Origin: Elgaria multicarinata webbii
Lineage: Eukaryota > Chordata > Lepidosauria > Squamata > Anguidae
Length of the DNA: 64,000 nucleotides
Direction: 5' to 3'
Assembly: GCF_023053635.1 (NCBI RefSeq)
Contig: NC_086180.1
Span: 4,593,206 to 4,657,205 of the forward strand
A program made the translations under genes and the position numbers. The notes beneath the pieces were generated by a model that saw nothing but the letters and a program-made list of their open reading frames with translations, did not search any database and had not been told where the DNA came from. Positions within the stretch are counted from its first letter, which is position 1. Each line of letters begins with the position of its first letter. This document shows positions 1-10,873 of this stretch, piece by piece.

Positions 1-397
1 AACTTGGCATTTATCCCTCTTAGATTTCATTCTGTTGTTTTCAGCCCAGCACTCCAGCCTATTAAGATCCCTTTGAAGTTTGTTTCTGTCTTCCAGGGTA
101 TTAGCTATCCCACCCAATTTGGTGTCATCTGCAAATTTGATCAGTGTTCCCTGCACCTCCTTGTCCAAATCATTAATAAAAATGTTGAAGAGCACTGGGC
201 CCAGGACTGAGCCCTGCGGCACCCCACTCGTTGCCTCTCCCCAGTTTGAGAAGGTTCCATTGATAAGGACTCTTTGAGTCCGATTCTGTAGCCAACTGTG
301 AATCCACCTAATAGTAGTTCCATCTAGCCCACTTTTAGCTAGTTTGTGAATCAGAATGTCATGGGGCACTTTGTCGAAAGCTTTGCTGAAGTCAAGC
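1..397 (-). mobile_element. CR1 LINE fragment, reverse transcriptase core
   Basis: The minus strand reads as CR1 reverse transcriptase: KAFDKVPHD, then VPQGSVLGPVLFNIFINDLD, then FADDTKLGG with the catalytic FADD box. Both ends are truncated, the left one by the window edge. It lies in a VPS16 intron. Confidence 0.9.
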
Positions 398-493
398 TTT
401 GCTGAAGCGTGTGTGTGCTTGGGAGTGCCAGTGCAGTCCCTTCTCTGCCTCTCCAGCTAGCCTGCGGCATGCCACTCTCAGCTCCAGTGGAGG

Positions 494-613
494 CTTCCCG
501 CCTGCCAAGCAGTTCCCTGTGGGCTGAAGGACCCTTAAAGGTCCGCACTGCGCCCCTCTGAGGTCTGCGCCCTAGGCGGCTGCCTAGTTGGCCTAATGGT
601 AGCGCCAGCCCTG
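494..613. mobile_element. hAT (Zaphod/Tip100-like) end fragment
   Basis: The right end reads GGTAGCGCCAGCCCTG, the reverse of a CAGGGCTGGCGCTACC terminus, preceded by the CGCCCTAGGCGGC motif also seen in the elements at 4573 and 52878. AGTGGAGG occurs at 486-493 and again at 614-621, which would be a perfect 8-bp target duplication. The left terminus does not look like a terminal repeat, so the left boundary is doubtful. Confidence 0.5.
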
Positions 614-739
614 AGTGGAGGTGTGAGGGGAACTGAAGGGGCATCTTGCTTTCCAGCGCTCGTGTGGGGAGATGGTTCTGGCTTCTGTGCAGCACATGTC
701 CACGGTGCCCTTTGGGCCTCAGCCCCTTCTCTTTTGCAG

Positions 740-843
740 CCCTTCGTCGAGATGGGCATGAAGCACCACAACCGTCACGAGGCCAAGAAGTTTGCCGCCC
801 GCGTTGCCCCCGAGCAGAGGGTGAAGGCCTTCCTCTTGGTGGG
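740..843 (+). CDS. VPS16: VPS16 penultimate coding exon
   Basis: 104 nt: 34 full codons plus two bases of a glycine codon. Acceptor TTTTGCAG ends at 739; donor GTACGT starts at 844. Confidence 0.95.
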
Positions 844-1640
844 GTACGTTCCATGGCCTTCCGAGAGCGGCCAGCCGGGCCCTGCACCGCTGGGTTCAGG
901 TCACTTGCTGGAGTCGTTCCAGGCATTCATTGGTCTGCGTTACACCCATGGTTTTGTGGTGGGGACTGACCAGAAGAGGCTGCTTGGAAACACTGGAGGT
1001 TGCCCTGGTGGCCATTCAAGCATGTTCCAGAGACAGGAATGTGGCTCGGTTTGAAGAGGGGAAGGCGGTAGAAAGCCCGGGCCATGTGCAGTTAATGTTG
1101 CAAAGAAGGTGACATGGTGTGGAGGTCTTTGTGGGCATTAGAAGGGCTGGGAGAGGCAGATCCAGATGGGAGATAGCTACACTGAGGATCCAGAAGGAGA
1201 AGGTAGGTTAGAAGCTAGCCTCCTTTTGTCCATTTAAGATTGCTTCAACTGGGTGACTTCCTTAAAACTAATGCATAACATATATTAGCCTTCCAAAACC
1301 TGGCGTCCTCCGGATGTCTTGGACTACGTCTCCTCTCATTCCCAACTGCCAAAGGCCATGCTGGGTGGGAATGATGGGCATTGCAGTCTACCACCTCTGG
1401 AGGATGCCAGTTGCTGAAGGCTGATCATAGAAAGGCACAAGCTTCTGCTGGCGTTCCTCCTGCATTGCCTTTATTTTTATTTTCCCTCTCCTCTTTGACA
1501 ACAGGGACCTGAACCAAGCTGCCGACGCTGCTATCGAACGCAAGAATGAGGGCGAGATGAACCTCATCCTGTCCAAGTGCGCGGATGCCACGGTCACCGC
1601 CAAGATCAACCACGCCAAGGCTCAGATTGGGAAGAAATAA
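740..1640 (+). CDS. VPS16: VPS16, last two coding exons (5' part lies left of window)
   Basis: C-terminal 79 codons of VPS16, a core subunit of the HOPS and CORVET tethering complexes that act in endosome and lysosome fusion. Coding exons are 740-843 and 1505-1640, joined by a GT-AG intron of phase 2. The first encodes [18 protein letters not shown] and runs on to AFLLVG; the second starts [18 protein letters not shown] and ends AQIGKK before a TAA stop. This matches the remembered vertebrate C-terminus (PFVEICMKQHNKYEAKKY, then DVAQAAD) in order and length, with an ending about three residues shorter. The region belongs to the C-terminal alpha-solenoid. An acceptor AG at 738-739 shows that upstream exons lie outside the window. 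The identification is firm, but only about a tenth of the protein is visible. Confidence 0.96.
1289..1421. repeat. degenerate foldback MITE (CAGCCTTCC family)
   Basis: Two inverted arms (CCTCCGGATGTCTTGGACTA and the GTCTACCACCTCTGGAGGAT side) around CATGCTGGGTGGGAATGATG. This is a decayed relative of the perfect palindromes at 20282 and 22984, in the last VPS16 intron. Confidence 0.6.
1505..1640 (+). CDS. VPS16: VPS16 terminal coding exon
   Basis: 136 nt. It completes the split glycine codon, adds 44 codons ([15 protein letters not shown] to QIGKK) and stops at TAA 1638-1640. Acceptor CAACAG ends at 1504. Confidence 0.96.
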
Positions 1641-2410
1641 CCTTTTCCTTGCCCTGCAACTCCTTCTTGCGACGGTGGGATGGGCCTTCAGCGGGATGGA
1701 CCTTGTACCTGTGGGGTAGTCCAGCCGCAACGAGAGCCTTAACTCTGGCTTAGAAGCTCGTTGAAGTGTTAGCCGATCGTGAGGAAAGGAGGGCCCGGGT
1801 CCTTCTGTTGGGCTCAGAGAAGATTCCTCCACAATAGCGGAACGCCCTCCCCTCGCCACCCGCCCTGGACTTGATGTTCGTGGCTTTGCGTCGACCACAG
1901 AGGAGCAGTTTTGCGTGTGAATCAGAAATTGCAAACTCCGTCTCCTCCTCTCTTTCCTTCTCTTCTCCCTCCTGCAACATTTTCCGCCACTCTGTTCCTC
2001 TTCCTGCCCTTTCAAGACCCCTCCCCCAGAGGCCATTAATTGCACCCTCCCCCTGCCCCTCGACACAATCCTAACTACAGATCCCAAATTTCAGTGCCCT
2101 TCTTCTCTCCCTGCCCCTTTCGGGAGGGCCCCGATCCTATGCGGCCGGCCCTCTTCCCTGCTGGTTCCTCTTGCCCTTCCCGCATTGTGTAGCCCTGCAA
2201 AACAAGAAGCCACCAGGCTTCTCCCGGAGCGGCCGTTTGTGCTTAAAAGAGGCAGAAGCGATGCCCAAATCCTCAGGGGGTGTGGGGTGTGTGTGTGTGT
2301 GTGTGCATAGGGAGGAAGGTCTTGGGCTGTGAGTTTGTCACAGCCCCCATCCACCAATCTGTAAAGTCTTCGTAGAAGGAAATAAATAAAACTGCTCCCG
2401 TCCTGATGGC
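1641..2410 (+). terminator. VPS16 3' UTR with poly(A) signal
   Basis: Non-coding sequence after the VPS16 stop, free of recognised repeats apart from a short GT run near 2287-2305. Overlapping AATAAA hexamers (AATAAATAAA, 2381-2390) are the best cleavage signal, giving a 3' UTR of roughly 750-770 nt. The cleavage position is inferred. Confidence 0.7.
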
Positions 2411-2829
2411 AACATTGGACTCCTCTTTTCTTGATGTAGCCGTCCGTTCTCCAGTCTCCGAAATAAGAGCTTTTAGAAAACTCTTGTATTGGGGTCGTTT
2501 CGTAGATGGAAAACAGCCCTGCCTGCCCCCATCCTACAAAGAATCCAGCCCAAAGGTTTGAGGTCTGAGAAGTCCTTGGTGTCAGTTCCTCTACCTTTTC
2601 TGGGATGTTAGAAAAAAAAAATTGGATGGCACTGAATCTCCCTTGGAAAGTGCCGAATTTCTGAATGGCTGCTGGAGTGCTCTAAAAGAGAGGTGCTCTT
2701 TACGGAGTGGCCTTGAAGGACCAGCCCCAAAAGGCCAAATGAAAGAATTTATTTTGGAATGCTTTGCGAAGTCTGGGGGAGACCGAAGAATGATTTGCCC
2801 AAATCCTCATGAGCTCTGCTCCCAGGCAG
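2411..2829. other. unique-looking intergenic spacer
   Basis: Between the VPS16 poly(A) site and an L2 fragment. I see no exon, repeat or long reading frame of interest. Confidence 0.5.
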
Positions 2830-3215
2830 TGGCATACATACATATTTATTTATTTAATTATTACATTTCTATACTGCCCAATAGCCGGAGCTCTCTGGGC
2901 GGTTCACAAAAATTAAAAACATTCAAAGTATAAAACAACAGTATAAAACCATAATATAAAATACAGTATAAAAGCTCAACCAGATAAAAAGAGCAGCAAT
3001 GCAAAATTACAAATTTAAAACACCCAAGTTAAAATTTATTTATAGACTGTTAAAATACTGGGAGAATAAAAAGGTCTTCACCTGGCGTCTAAAAGCATTT
3101 AATGTGGGTGCCAAGCGAACCTCCTTAGGAAGCTCGTTCCACAGCTGGGGTGCCACAGCAGAGAAGGCCCTCCTCCTCCTGGTAGCCACCTGCCTCACTT
3201 CCTTCATAGGAAACC
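2830..3215 (-). mobile_element. L2-like LINE 3' end
   Basis: The left end holds the conserved tail motif (actgcccaatagccggagct, tctctgggcggttcac). Further right lies the C-terminal coding block (GCTCGTTCCACAGCTGGGGT, antisense of APQLWNEL). Orientation is minus and the copy is 5'-truncated. Confidence 0.85.
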
Positions 3216-3870
3216 CACCACCAAAGTCCGGCTTACGTCCGGGCCCACCTTTTGCCCCGTGCTTCTCTTATCACCATGTAGGTACTATTCACATAGTGCT
3301 CTTCCTAGATCTGGCATAATTTGCCTTTCTACGTCCCCTTTCTCCTCTCGCAGCCCAGCAAAAATTTTGAATGACTTCCAGAAGTGACGACAGAGCTTCC
3401 TGGTCGGGAAGCCATTTTTTCTTGAGGTGATCAAGGAGAGGCTATTTCCTGGTGGCAGCTCTAGTCTTAATAATGTCCTATATTCAAGGGTTTGCGTATC
3501 CCATGCTTTAAAGTCTGCTGTACCAAGGCAACCCATCTCCTGTGCCAAGAGCACCTAGATTCTTGCACCTGGAGTCAGCATATACGATCTCTGATAATGA
3601 AAGAGGATGTGTGTTGGGCCTGTCTGTCAGTGCCATAGCACCAAGACCGTGAAAGCTGGACACCTGAAACTTGTTATGCATACTAAGGGGCCCCTAGGGG
3701 TCTGCCCCTTGGGGTTATTTTGTTTTTAAAACGCATTGATTAATTTCAATTCATTTAAATGTGCCCATGTGCTTGAAGCCTGTGGTAACATCTCCAGCCA
3801 CTAGTGGGAGGCTTTCCTAAGCAGCACGTAGCAATGCAGTGCAAACAGCTTGAAGCCAAACAGATTGAGG
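3216..3870. other. intergenic sequence without recognised content
   Basis: Possibly decayed LINE sequence continuing from the left (remnants near 3350-3550), but no motif I can name. Confidence 0.4.
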
Positions 3871-4045
3871 GATAGAATCGTAGAATAGTAGAGTTGGAAG
3901 GGGGCCTACAAGGCCATCGAGTCCAAACCCCTGCTCAATGCAGGAATCCACCCTAAAGCATCCCTGACAGAGGGTTGTCTAGCTGCCTCTTGAAGGCCTC
4001 TAGTGTGGGAGAGCCCACCACCTCCCTAGGTAACTGGTTCCATTG
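3871..4045 (-). mobile_element. CR1 LINE 3' end
   Basis: Begins with the CR1 terminus in antisense (ATAGAATCGTAGAATAGTAG) and continues into the last coding segment (GCCTCTTGAAGGCCTCTAG, antisense of LEAFKRQ). Confidence 0.9.
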
Positions 4046-4175
4046 TCAAAAGAGATATACGCCTGTCCCCTCCCCTCTGTTATAGGGCAGCCCCCCACAG
4101 GAGAATAGTGTGGACAGACCCCTCCCTCAGGGGTCTATAGGGATGCACCATGGCAGGGTGTGTGCCTAGGTGTGC

Positions 4176-4466
4176 CAGCTCTTCTCGATCTTCCCAGAGT
4201 GCAGGACACGGAATAACGGGCTCAAGTTAAAGGAAGCCAGATTCCAGCTGGACATCAGGAAAAACTTCCTGACTGTTAGAGCAGTACGACAATGGAATCA
4301 GTTACCTAGGGTGGTTGTGGGCTCTCCCACACTAGAGACCTTCAAGAGGCAGCTGGACAACCATCTGTCGGGGATGCTTTAAGGTGGGTTCCTGCATTGA
4401 GCAGGGGGTTGGACTCAATGGCCTTATACGCCCATTCCAAGTCTACTATTCTATGATTCTATGAAG
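4176..4466 (+). mobile_element. CR1 LINE 3' end with coding tail
   Basis: Encodes the CR1 ORF2 C-terminus ([20 protein letters not shown] through NHLSGML and stop at about 4382), then the 3' UTR ending TTCTATGATTCTATGA. 5'-truncated. Confidence 0.92.
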
Positions 4467-4572
4467 AGGAAATTTCACCAGGTTCCCCATCTATACAAAT
4501 GACATCTGCTGAAGTTTCCTTTTCAATACAACTGTTAAAGATACAGGAGCCCTGTCGTCTTTTCCATAGGGT
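4467..4572. mobile_element. TAGGGTGACC-type foldback hAT MITE, right arm, interrupted
   Basis: Matches the right arm of the elements at 47590 and 56516 (GTTAAAGATACAGGAGCCCT). It is split by the element at 4573-6117; its last bases (CATAGGGGTCACCCTG) resume at 6118-6133. Confidence 0.75.
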
Positions 4573-6117
4573 CAGGGCCGGTGCTACCAAAGAGGCCACT
4601 CAGGCTGCTGCCTAGAGCGCCAAGCTAAGAGGGGCGCTGGGCACAGTGCAGCACTCACGCGCATTGGCTGTAAGCCGGCCCGGCCTGAGGATTCAGAGGG
4701 CGAAATGGCGCCCCGCGCCCACCCAGCCAAAGCAAAGCCAGGGATGCGGGGGTGGGGGTGGTGCGGCTCCACGTTTGGACTTCTGGAACGCGCCTGGGAG
4801 AGAGAGAGAGAATGTATGGGTGAATGGGGTCCAGGGGGTCTTTGAGTAAATGCATGTGTTCATGCATGTGTTTGGAGTGAGAGATGCTGAGTGCATGTGT
4901 GTGCACGCGTGTGAGTTGGGATGTTTTGGAGGTGATATTCCTATTAAATAATGCATTTTAGACCCATAGACCTTCCTTTCCAATTTGTTTGCTATAAATA
5001 GCACGACGTATTTCTTGCACTTTAAAATAAATTTAGCAGTTTCAAGTTTTGTGCTTCTTATTTTTTCCAGGAAACATATTTCTCTATGACTTCGACAACA
5101 GCGTCAGCTAAGGATAGTGTGTCTCCTCTGAATGAAGGCTTGGAGGCGGTAATGGGCTGGATGAGGAAAAACAAACTGAAGCTGAATCCAGACAAAACAG
5201 AGGTGCTTGCTGTCAAGGGCTCTGACCTGGGTTTGGAGGTGTGTCAGCCAGTTCTGGATGGGGCTACACTCCCCCTGAAAGACTGTGTTCGCAGCTTGGG
5301 GGTGCTCCTGGATCCGTCGCTCCAAAGGACAGCCCAGATGGATGCGACGGCCAGGAGTGCCTACTATCAGCTTCGGCTGATACGCCAGCTGTGCCCCTTC
5401 TCAGAGTCAGAAGACCTAAAGACGGTCGTGCACGCGCTGGTAACCTCAAGGCTTGACTTCTGCAATGCGCTCTACACAGGGCTACCATTGTACCTAGTTC
5501 GGAAACTTCAACTAGTTCAAAATATGGCAGCCAGGTTGGTCACCGGTACATCTAGGGGTGAGCATATTACCCCAACATTGAAATCACTCCACTGGCTGCC
5601 AATTAGTTTCTGGGCGAAGTACAAAGTGTTGGTCCTTTAAAGCCCCAAATGGTTTGGGTCCAGGTTACCTGCAGGATCGCCTTCTCCCATACAGTCTGCC
5701 CCGCACACTCAGGTCCTCTGGGGTGAACTTACTTCAGTCAGCAAAGACTAGGCTGACATCAGTTTCCCAGAGGAGCTTTTCTTCTGTCGCCCCCAGATTG
5801 TGGAACGGCCTGCCGGAGGAGATTCGTAAAATTAACTCTCTGTGTGATTTTAAGGCAGCCTTAAAGGCTAGCCTTTTCCGGCAGGCCTATCCAGATCAAT
5901 GTAAAAACAAGAATTTTTTGAGATGTATTGATTCCTGTTCTAATGTTGTTCCCCGCCTCGATCCAAAGGGAGAGGCGGGAAATAAATAAATAAATAAATA
6001 ATAATAATAATTATTAAATGTTCTTAAAAATCAAAGTTGGCATTTTTTGGGGGGTGGGTGGGTGGCTGAAAGTAGCTCACCTTGCCTAGGGCGCAGAATA
6101 GTCTGGCACCGGCCCTG
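4573..6117. mobile_element. non-autonomous hAT (Zaphod/Tip100-like), carrying an L2 insertion
   Basis: Termini CAGGGCCGGTGCTACCA and TCTGGCACCGGCCCTG form the terminal inverted repeat. Flanks CATAGGGT (4565-4572) and CATAGGGG (6118-6125) give an 8-bp target duplication with one mismatch, as expected for hAT. The body matches the uninterrupted copy at 52878-53511; the extra sequence at 5079-6017 is a LINE. No transposase is visible. Confidence 0.8.
5079..6017 (+). mobile_element. L2-like LINE, 3' part with reverse transcriptase C-terminus
   Basis: Encodes the end of an L2/CR1-clade polymerase: NKLKLNPDKTEVLAV, GVLLDPSL, SRLDFCNALYTGLP, LVQNMAARLVTG and SLHWLPI up to a stop at about 5640. A shifted frame continues with [25 protein letters not shown] and LFRQAY. 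One frame break separates the two. It ends in a TAAATAAATAAATAAT tail. Inserted in an hAT element between GGAAACAT and TGTTCTTAAA. Confidence 0.88.
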
Positions 6118-6289
6118 CATAGGGGTCACCCTGCTTTTAAAGCTCTCCAAACCGGAGGCCCTCTTAGCCCATCTTGTGGGTGGGAATTCCACAGTCCCCC
6201 CCTGCGCTGAGCCTGCATGGACCTCAGCGGGGCGGGGGGGGGGCACATCTCACGCCGACGTGCCTTTGTCTTCTTTTGGGGTGGGGAGG

Positions 6290-6770
6290 CAGAAGCGGCC
6301 ACGCCGGGAGGTCGGGAGCGCATCGAGGAGGGCGGCGGCGGCGGCTGGGCGCGCTTGGGCGCGCAAAGGGTGCGGAGCGTCCGGGCGCCGACGCCGGGCT
6401 CAGCCCGCAGCAGCCGCCGCCGCGAGCGGGGCCGGATCCTTTCTGGGGCCGGGCTGCGCTCCTGCTCCTCCTCCTGCTCCTGCTCCTCCTCCTCTTCCCG
6501 GCGGATAGGTCAGAGTTGGGCCAAGATGGCGGCTCCCATGAGCGACACGTTCTCCTTTTGTATGGAGGCTGCGAGCCCAGCGCGCCGGAGAGCCCTGGAG
6601 GTGCGCTTCATCAGCAGCAGCAAGGTGAGAGGGAGAAGGTGGGGAGGGCAGGGGAGGGGTGGGGTGGGGGTGCCGGCCCGCGGCGGGGAAAGGAGCCTCC
6701 CCCACCCCGCAGCAGCGAAGAGCTGGTCCCGGCAGGCGAGGCGGACGCTGCGGCCCCTTCCTGGCGCAAG
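6290..6770. promoter_or_regulatory. CpG island and promoter region of SMYD5
   Basis: Dense CpG and GC-rich sequence surrounds the SMYD5 start codon (6526). A polypyrimidine run (CTCCTCCTGCTCCTGCTCCT) lies just upstream, and no TATA box is visible. This is the usual layout of a housekeeping promoter. The transcription start is not determinable by eye. Confidence 0.7.
6526..6624 (+). CDS. SMYD5: SMYD5 coding exon 1
   Basis: Residues 1-33, [12 protein letters not shown] to FISSSK. The start at 6526 fits the remembered human start (MAASMCDVFSFC). Donor GTGAGA at 6625. Confidence 0.96.
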
Positions 6771-9700
6771 GCTTCCTCGGGAGTCGGCCTCGGCGTAGGG
6801 CTGCGGCGCTGGCATCTTCCGCAAAGGCATCCCCGCCTTGAAGTCTGGCGCAGCCTCTGCCCTCCCTCTACAAAAGGCCGCCGGATAGCTTGGACTGCAA
6901 GTCCCATCATTCCCAGCCAGCGTGGCTATGGGGCAGCGCGGGCATTCGGACAACGCCCGGGGTGCCCCTGCCGGGACCAGCAGCTGAAGCGAATCCGTGC
7001 CAGTGTGCCAACTGGCACTGGGCGCCTTTGGGGTGAGGTGGGCTGCAAGTCCTATCATTCCCAGCCATTGTGGGCATTCGGACAACACCCAGGGTGCCCC
7101 TGCCAGGACCAGCAGCTGAAAGGAATCTGTGCCAGTGTGCCAACTGGCACTGGGTGCCTTTGGGGTGAGGTGGGCTGCAAGTCCTATCATTCCCACCCAG
7201 TGTGGGCATTCGGACAACGCCCAGGGTGCCCCTGCCAGGACCAGCAGCTGAAGGGAATCCGTGCCAGTGTGCCATCTGGCACTGGGTGCCTTTGGGGTGG
7301 GTTGGATTGCAAGTTCTATCATTCCCAGATAACATGGCCCCAGTTGGGGGAACACCGGGCTAATTGAAATCAGTGGGGCTTGCTGAGATTTTCCCTCCCC
7401 GTTATCGCCCTAGTGGAAATAAAGTGGTTTGGAAGCGGAACGGAACATTTCCCTCTTTGGGATCAAGTCCGACTGCTGCAGCACCCAGAAATGGAAGGCG
7501 GCTTTCCGTCCGGACGACCAGGCGGATGCCAGAATGGTGGGTTTATTTGGGGGAGGGGGAAGTAGACATAAAGCCAACAAGGGTGGGGCAGTTAAGGGTA
7601 GGTCTCCAGATGTTTTGGACTTCGACAGCATGGCCAGTTGTCAAGAACGGTTAGAGTTGGAAGTCGAAAACATCTGGAGAATTACTTTCTTGCTCGCTCT
7701 TGTATTAGGATGTTGTGTGTCTGTGAAGGTTGATTCTCCTTGCGAGGGCAAAATGCCTTTTGTGATGTGTGCTGGACTCTTCTCCCTCCACAGACTGGCC
7801 CTGATCCCTCTGAAGTCTTCACGGGATTAGGTAGGCTGAATTTACGGAAAGGAGGACCGGGCTCCTATATCTTCAACAGTTGCATAAAAAAGGGGATTTC
7901 AGCAGGTGTCATTTGTATGCATGCAGCACCTGATGAAATTCCCTCTATTACAACAGTTAAAGCAGCAGGAGCCCTGCCCTCTTTTGTATCTGGTCATTCT
8001 AGCTATAACTCCTGCAGCTTTAACCGTTGTGATGAAGAGGGAGTTTCACCAGGTGCTGCAGGTATACAAATGGCACCTGTTGAAATCCCCTTTTCAATGC
8101 AACTGTTAAAGATACAGGGGCCTTGTCCTCCTTTCCGTATGGTCACCCTACCTTCGGCACACTTCCTTGGATTAGCTTCAGCTGCTGCTCTTGGCAGGGG
8201 CACAACTGGTGTTTGCTGAATCACAGCTACTGCCTTCTGACAGAGATGACCCATCTACCCAGGGATGCTCTCACCTTTGAGTCACCTGTGTGTATCTTCT
8301 TGCCAAACGCTAAGGAGAATTTTTGCCATGTGTACATTTGAATTCCTCATTGACCTGGTTGGCGCAATCACGCCACAGTGGGTTGTAGTGGATGCCCCCG
8401 GGCAGCTTTTCAATATTCGAGACATGACCGCGGCTTGCCGTGTTGCCTAAACCAAGCAGGGATGGGTTGTGCGAGGGTTAAACAACCCATGCATAACCCT
8501 AAAACAAGCCATGAGTTATGTGAGTGTTGTTTAACCTTTGCACAACCCACTCCCCGCTGGATTTGGACGACATGACAAGCCATGGTCTGTTGTGAACCAC
8601 CCAGAGAGCTTCGGCCAATTGGGCGGTATAGAAATTCAATAAATAAATAAGTAGTTGTGGCTTAAATATTCAAAATGGCCTCCAGCTCAGGCTGCAGCCC
8701 ACTGCAGCTCAAACCCATAGTGGGCTGTTTGATCATAGAATAGCAGAGTTGGAAGGGGCCTACAAGGCCATCGAATCCAACCCCCTGCTCAATGCACAGG
8801 AATCCACCCTAAAGCATGCAAACTAAGAATTACGTGTGTAGGCTGACCCTATGGAAAGGAGGGCAGGGCTCCTGTATGTTTTAACAGTTGCATTGGGAAG
8901 AGAATTTCAGCTGGTGTCATTTGTATGCATGCAGCACCTGGAGAAATTCCTGTGTCATCACAACCATTAAAGCTACAGGAGCCCTGCCTAGCATGAGATA
9001 CAAAAGAGGGCAGGGCTCCTGCAGTTTTAATTGTTGTGGTGAAGAGGAAATTTTACCAGGTTCCTCATATACACCTGCTGAAACCCCCTTTTCAATGCAT
9101 CTGTTAAAGATACAGGAGCCCTGTCCTCCTTTCCATAGGGGTGTCTCTACCTGGCGGCATTTCTTAACTCACCCCAGGCGATTAGGGAAGTAATGATTTT
9201 GAATGCCCCTGTGATGCTCCTCCATCTCCACTTTAATCCCCCACCCCCACCCCCCAAAAATCCTGGGCTTATTTTATTATCTTGTATTATCTCAATTTAT
9301 AGGGGAAAGGACTCTTTGCAACAAGAAATATACAGAAAGGGGAAACTATTTTTGTGGAGAAGCCTGTGGTGTCGGCCCAATTTCTCTGGAATGCCCTATA
9401 TAAATACAGAGGTGAGGGGAGATGTTCTCTTGTCTGGTTCCGAGAGAGCAGATCATGTTTACTTCTTAACTTATATGTGTGTGTTTTCCTTTTTGTTATT
9501 TTTACACTTCTAAGAATAATGTTGTAGTGGCCTGGAAGATGGTTCCTCCTTTCATTAACCGTCATTTGGCCGTTCGGCCCAGGTGAGTCTTCCCCAAATC
9601 CAGGCCTGGATCGGGAATTCTCCAGGCCACATCCCTGCAGTCCCAAGTGCCTGGACCTGGGATACTGTGCAAACGTCCTGCTCTTTTGGTCAGACAAAGG

Positions 9701-10813
9701 CAGAAGGCTGAGCATCTAGTATTTATCATAGGGGCGTTGGACCTGCAGCCCGCGGGCCCTAATCTGGCCTTCGGAGGTCCTGCATCCCACAGAGCCCACT
9801 GGAGAATTCCCTACAGGAGGAATCCCACCGTCAGAGATTGAAGATAACGCTGGAAATCAAACCTTGGCCAAGCCCCTTTCTCCATAAGAACATCAGAAGT
9901 GCCCTGATGCTGGATCAGACCAAGGGTCCATCTAGTCCAGCACTCTGTTCGCACAGTGGCCAACCAGCCATCGGCCAGGGATGAACAAGCAGGACGTGGT
10001 GCAACAGCACCCTCCCACCCATGTTCCCCAGCAACTGGTGAACACAGGCTTACTGCCTCAAGTATTGGAGATAGCACACAACCATCAGGGCTAGCAGCCA
10101 TTGATAGCCTTCGCCTCCAGGAATTTATCCACCCGCTTTTAAAGCCATCCAAATTAGTGGCCATCACTACATCTTGTGGTAGTGAGTTCCATAATTTAAC
10201 TATGTGCTCTGTGAAGAAGTCCTTCCTTTTATTTGTTCTGAATCTCCCACCACTCATCAGCTTCATGGGATGCCCCCCCTGGTTCTAGTATTTTGAGAGA
10301 TGGAGAAAAATGTCTCCCTGTCCACATTCTCCGCACCAGGCATAATTTTGTACACTGCTATCTTTCCGGCGCCCGGTTAAGACTTTCCTCTTTGCCCAGG
10401 CATATGGCAGCACATCTTAATCACCCACATGTTTAGTTTTTTAATGGTTTTTAATGCTTTATGTGTGTATTTTCTGTGTTTTAGAATTTTAAATTTTGTA
10501 TACTCGTTTTAATCTTAATTTTAGAATTTCTGTAAACCGCCCAGAGAGCCCTGGCTATGGGAGCGGTATATAAGTGCAATAAATAAGGAGGCTCACCTGG
10601 TGCCAACATTGTTATCTTTTCGGTGCCAGGTCAAGACTTTTCTCCCAGGCATTTAACAGCATATAGCTGTTTTAACTGACCCCAGAATAGTTGTTTTAAA
10701 CGGGTATGGTCTGTTTTTTTATGGTTTTAAATTCTGTATATTTGTTTTTAATGTTCACTGTTTTTAGATTTTGTAAACTGCCCAGAGAACTTCGGCTATG
10801 GGGCGGTATATGA

Positions 10814-10873
<60 letters not shown>

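Noticed and set aside
351-926. 191-codon antisense frame over the VPS16 exon
   Set aside because: Shadow of the VPS16 exon and an hAT fragment; no domain.
6174-7367. 397-codon open frame on + (and a 281-codon antisense one) over SMYD5 exon 1 and intron 1
   Set aside because: It reads through a CpG island and three 132-bp tandem units. 132 is divisible by three, so the frame stays open by repetition. The real SMYD5 exon 1 uses another frame with a clean donor.
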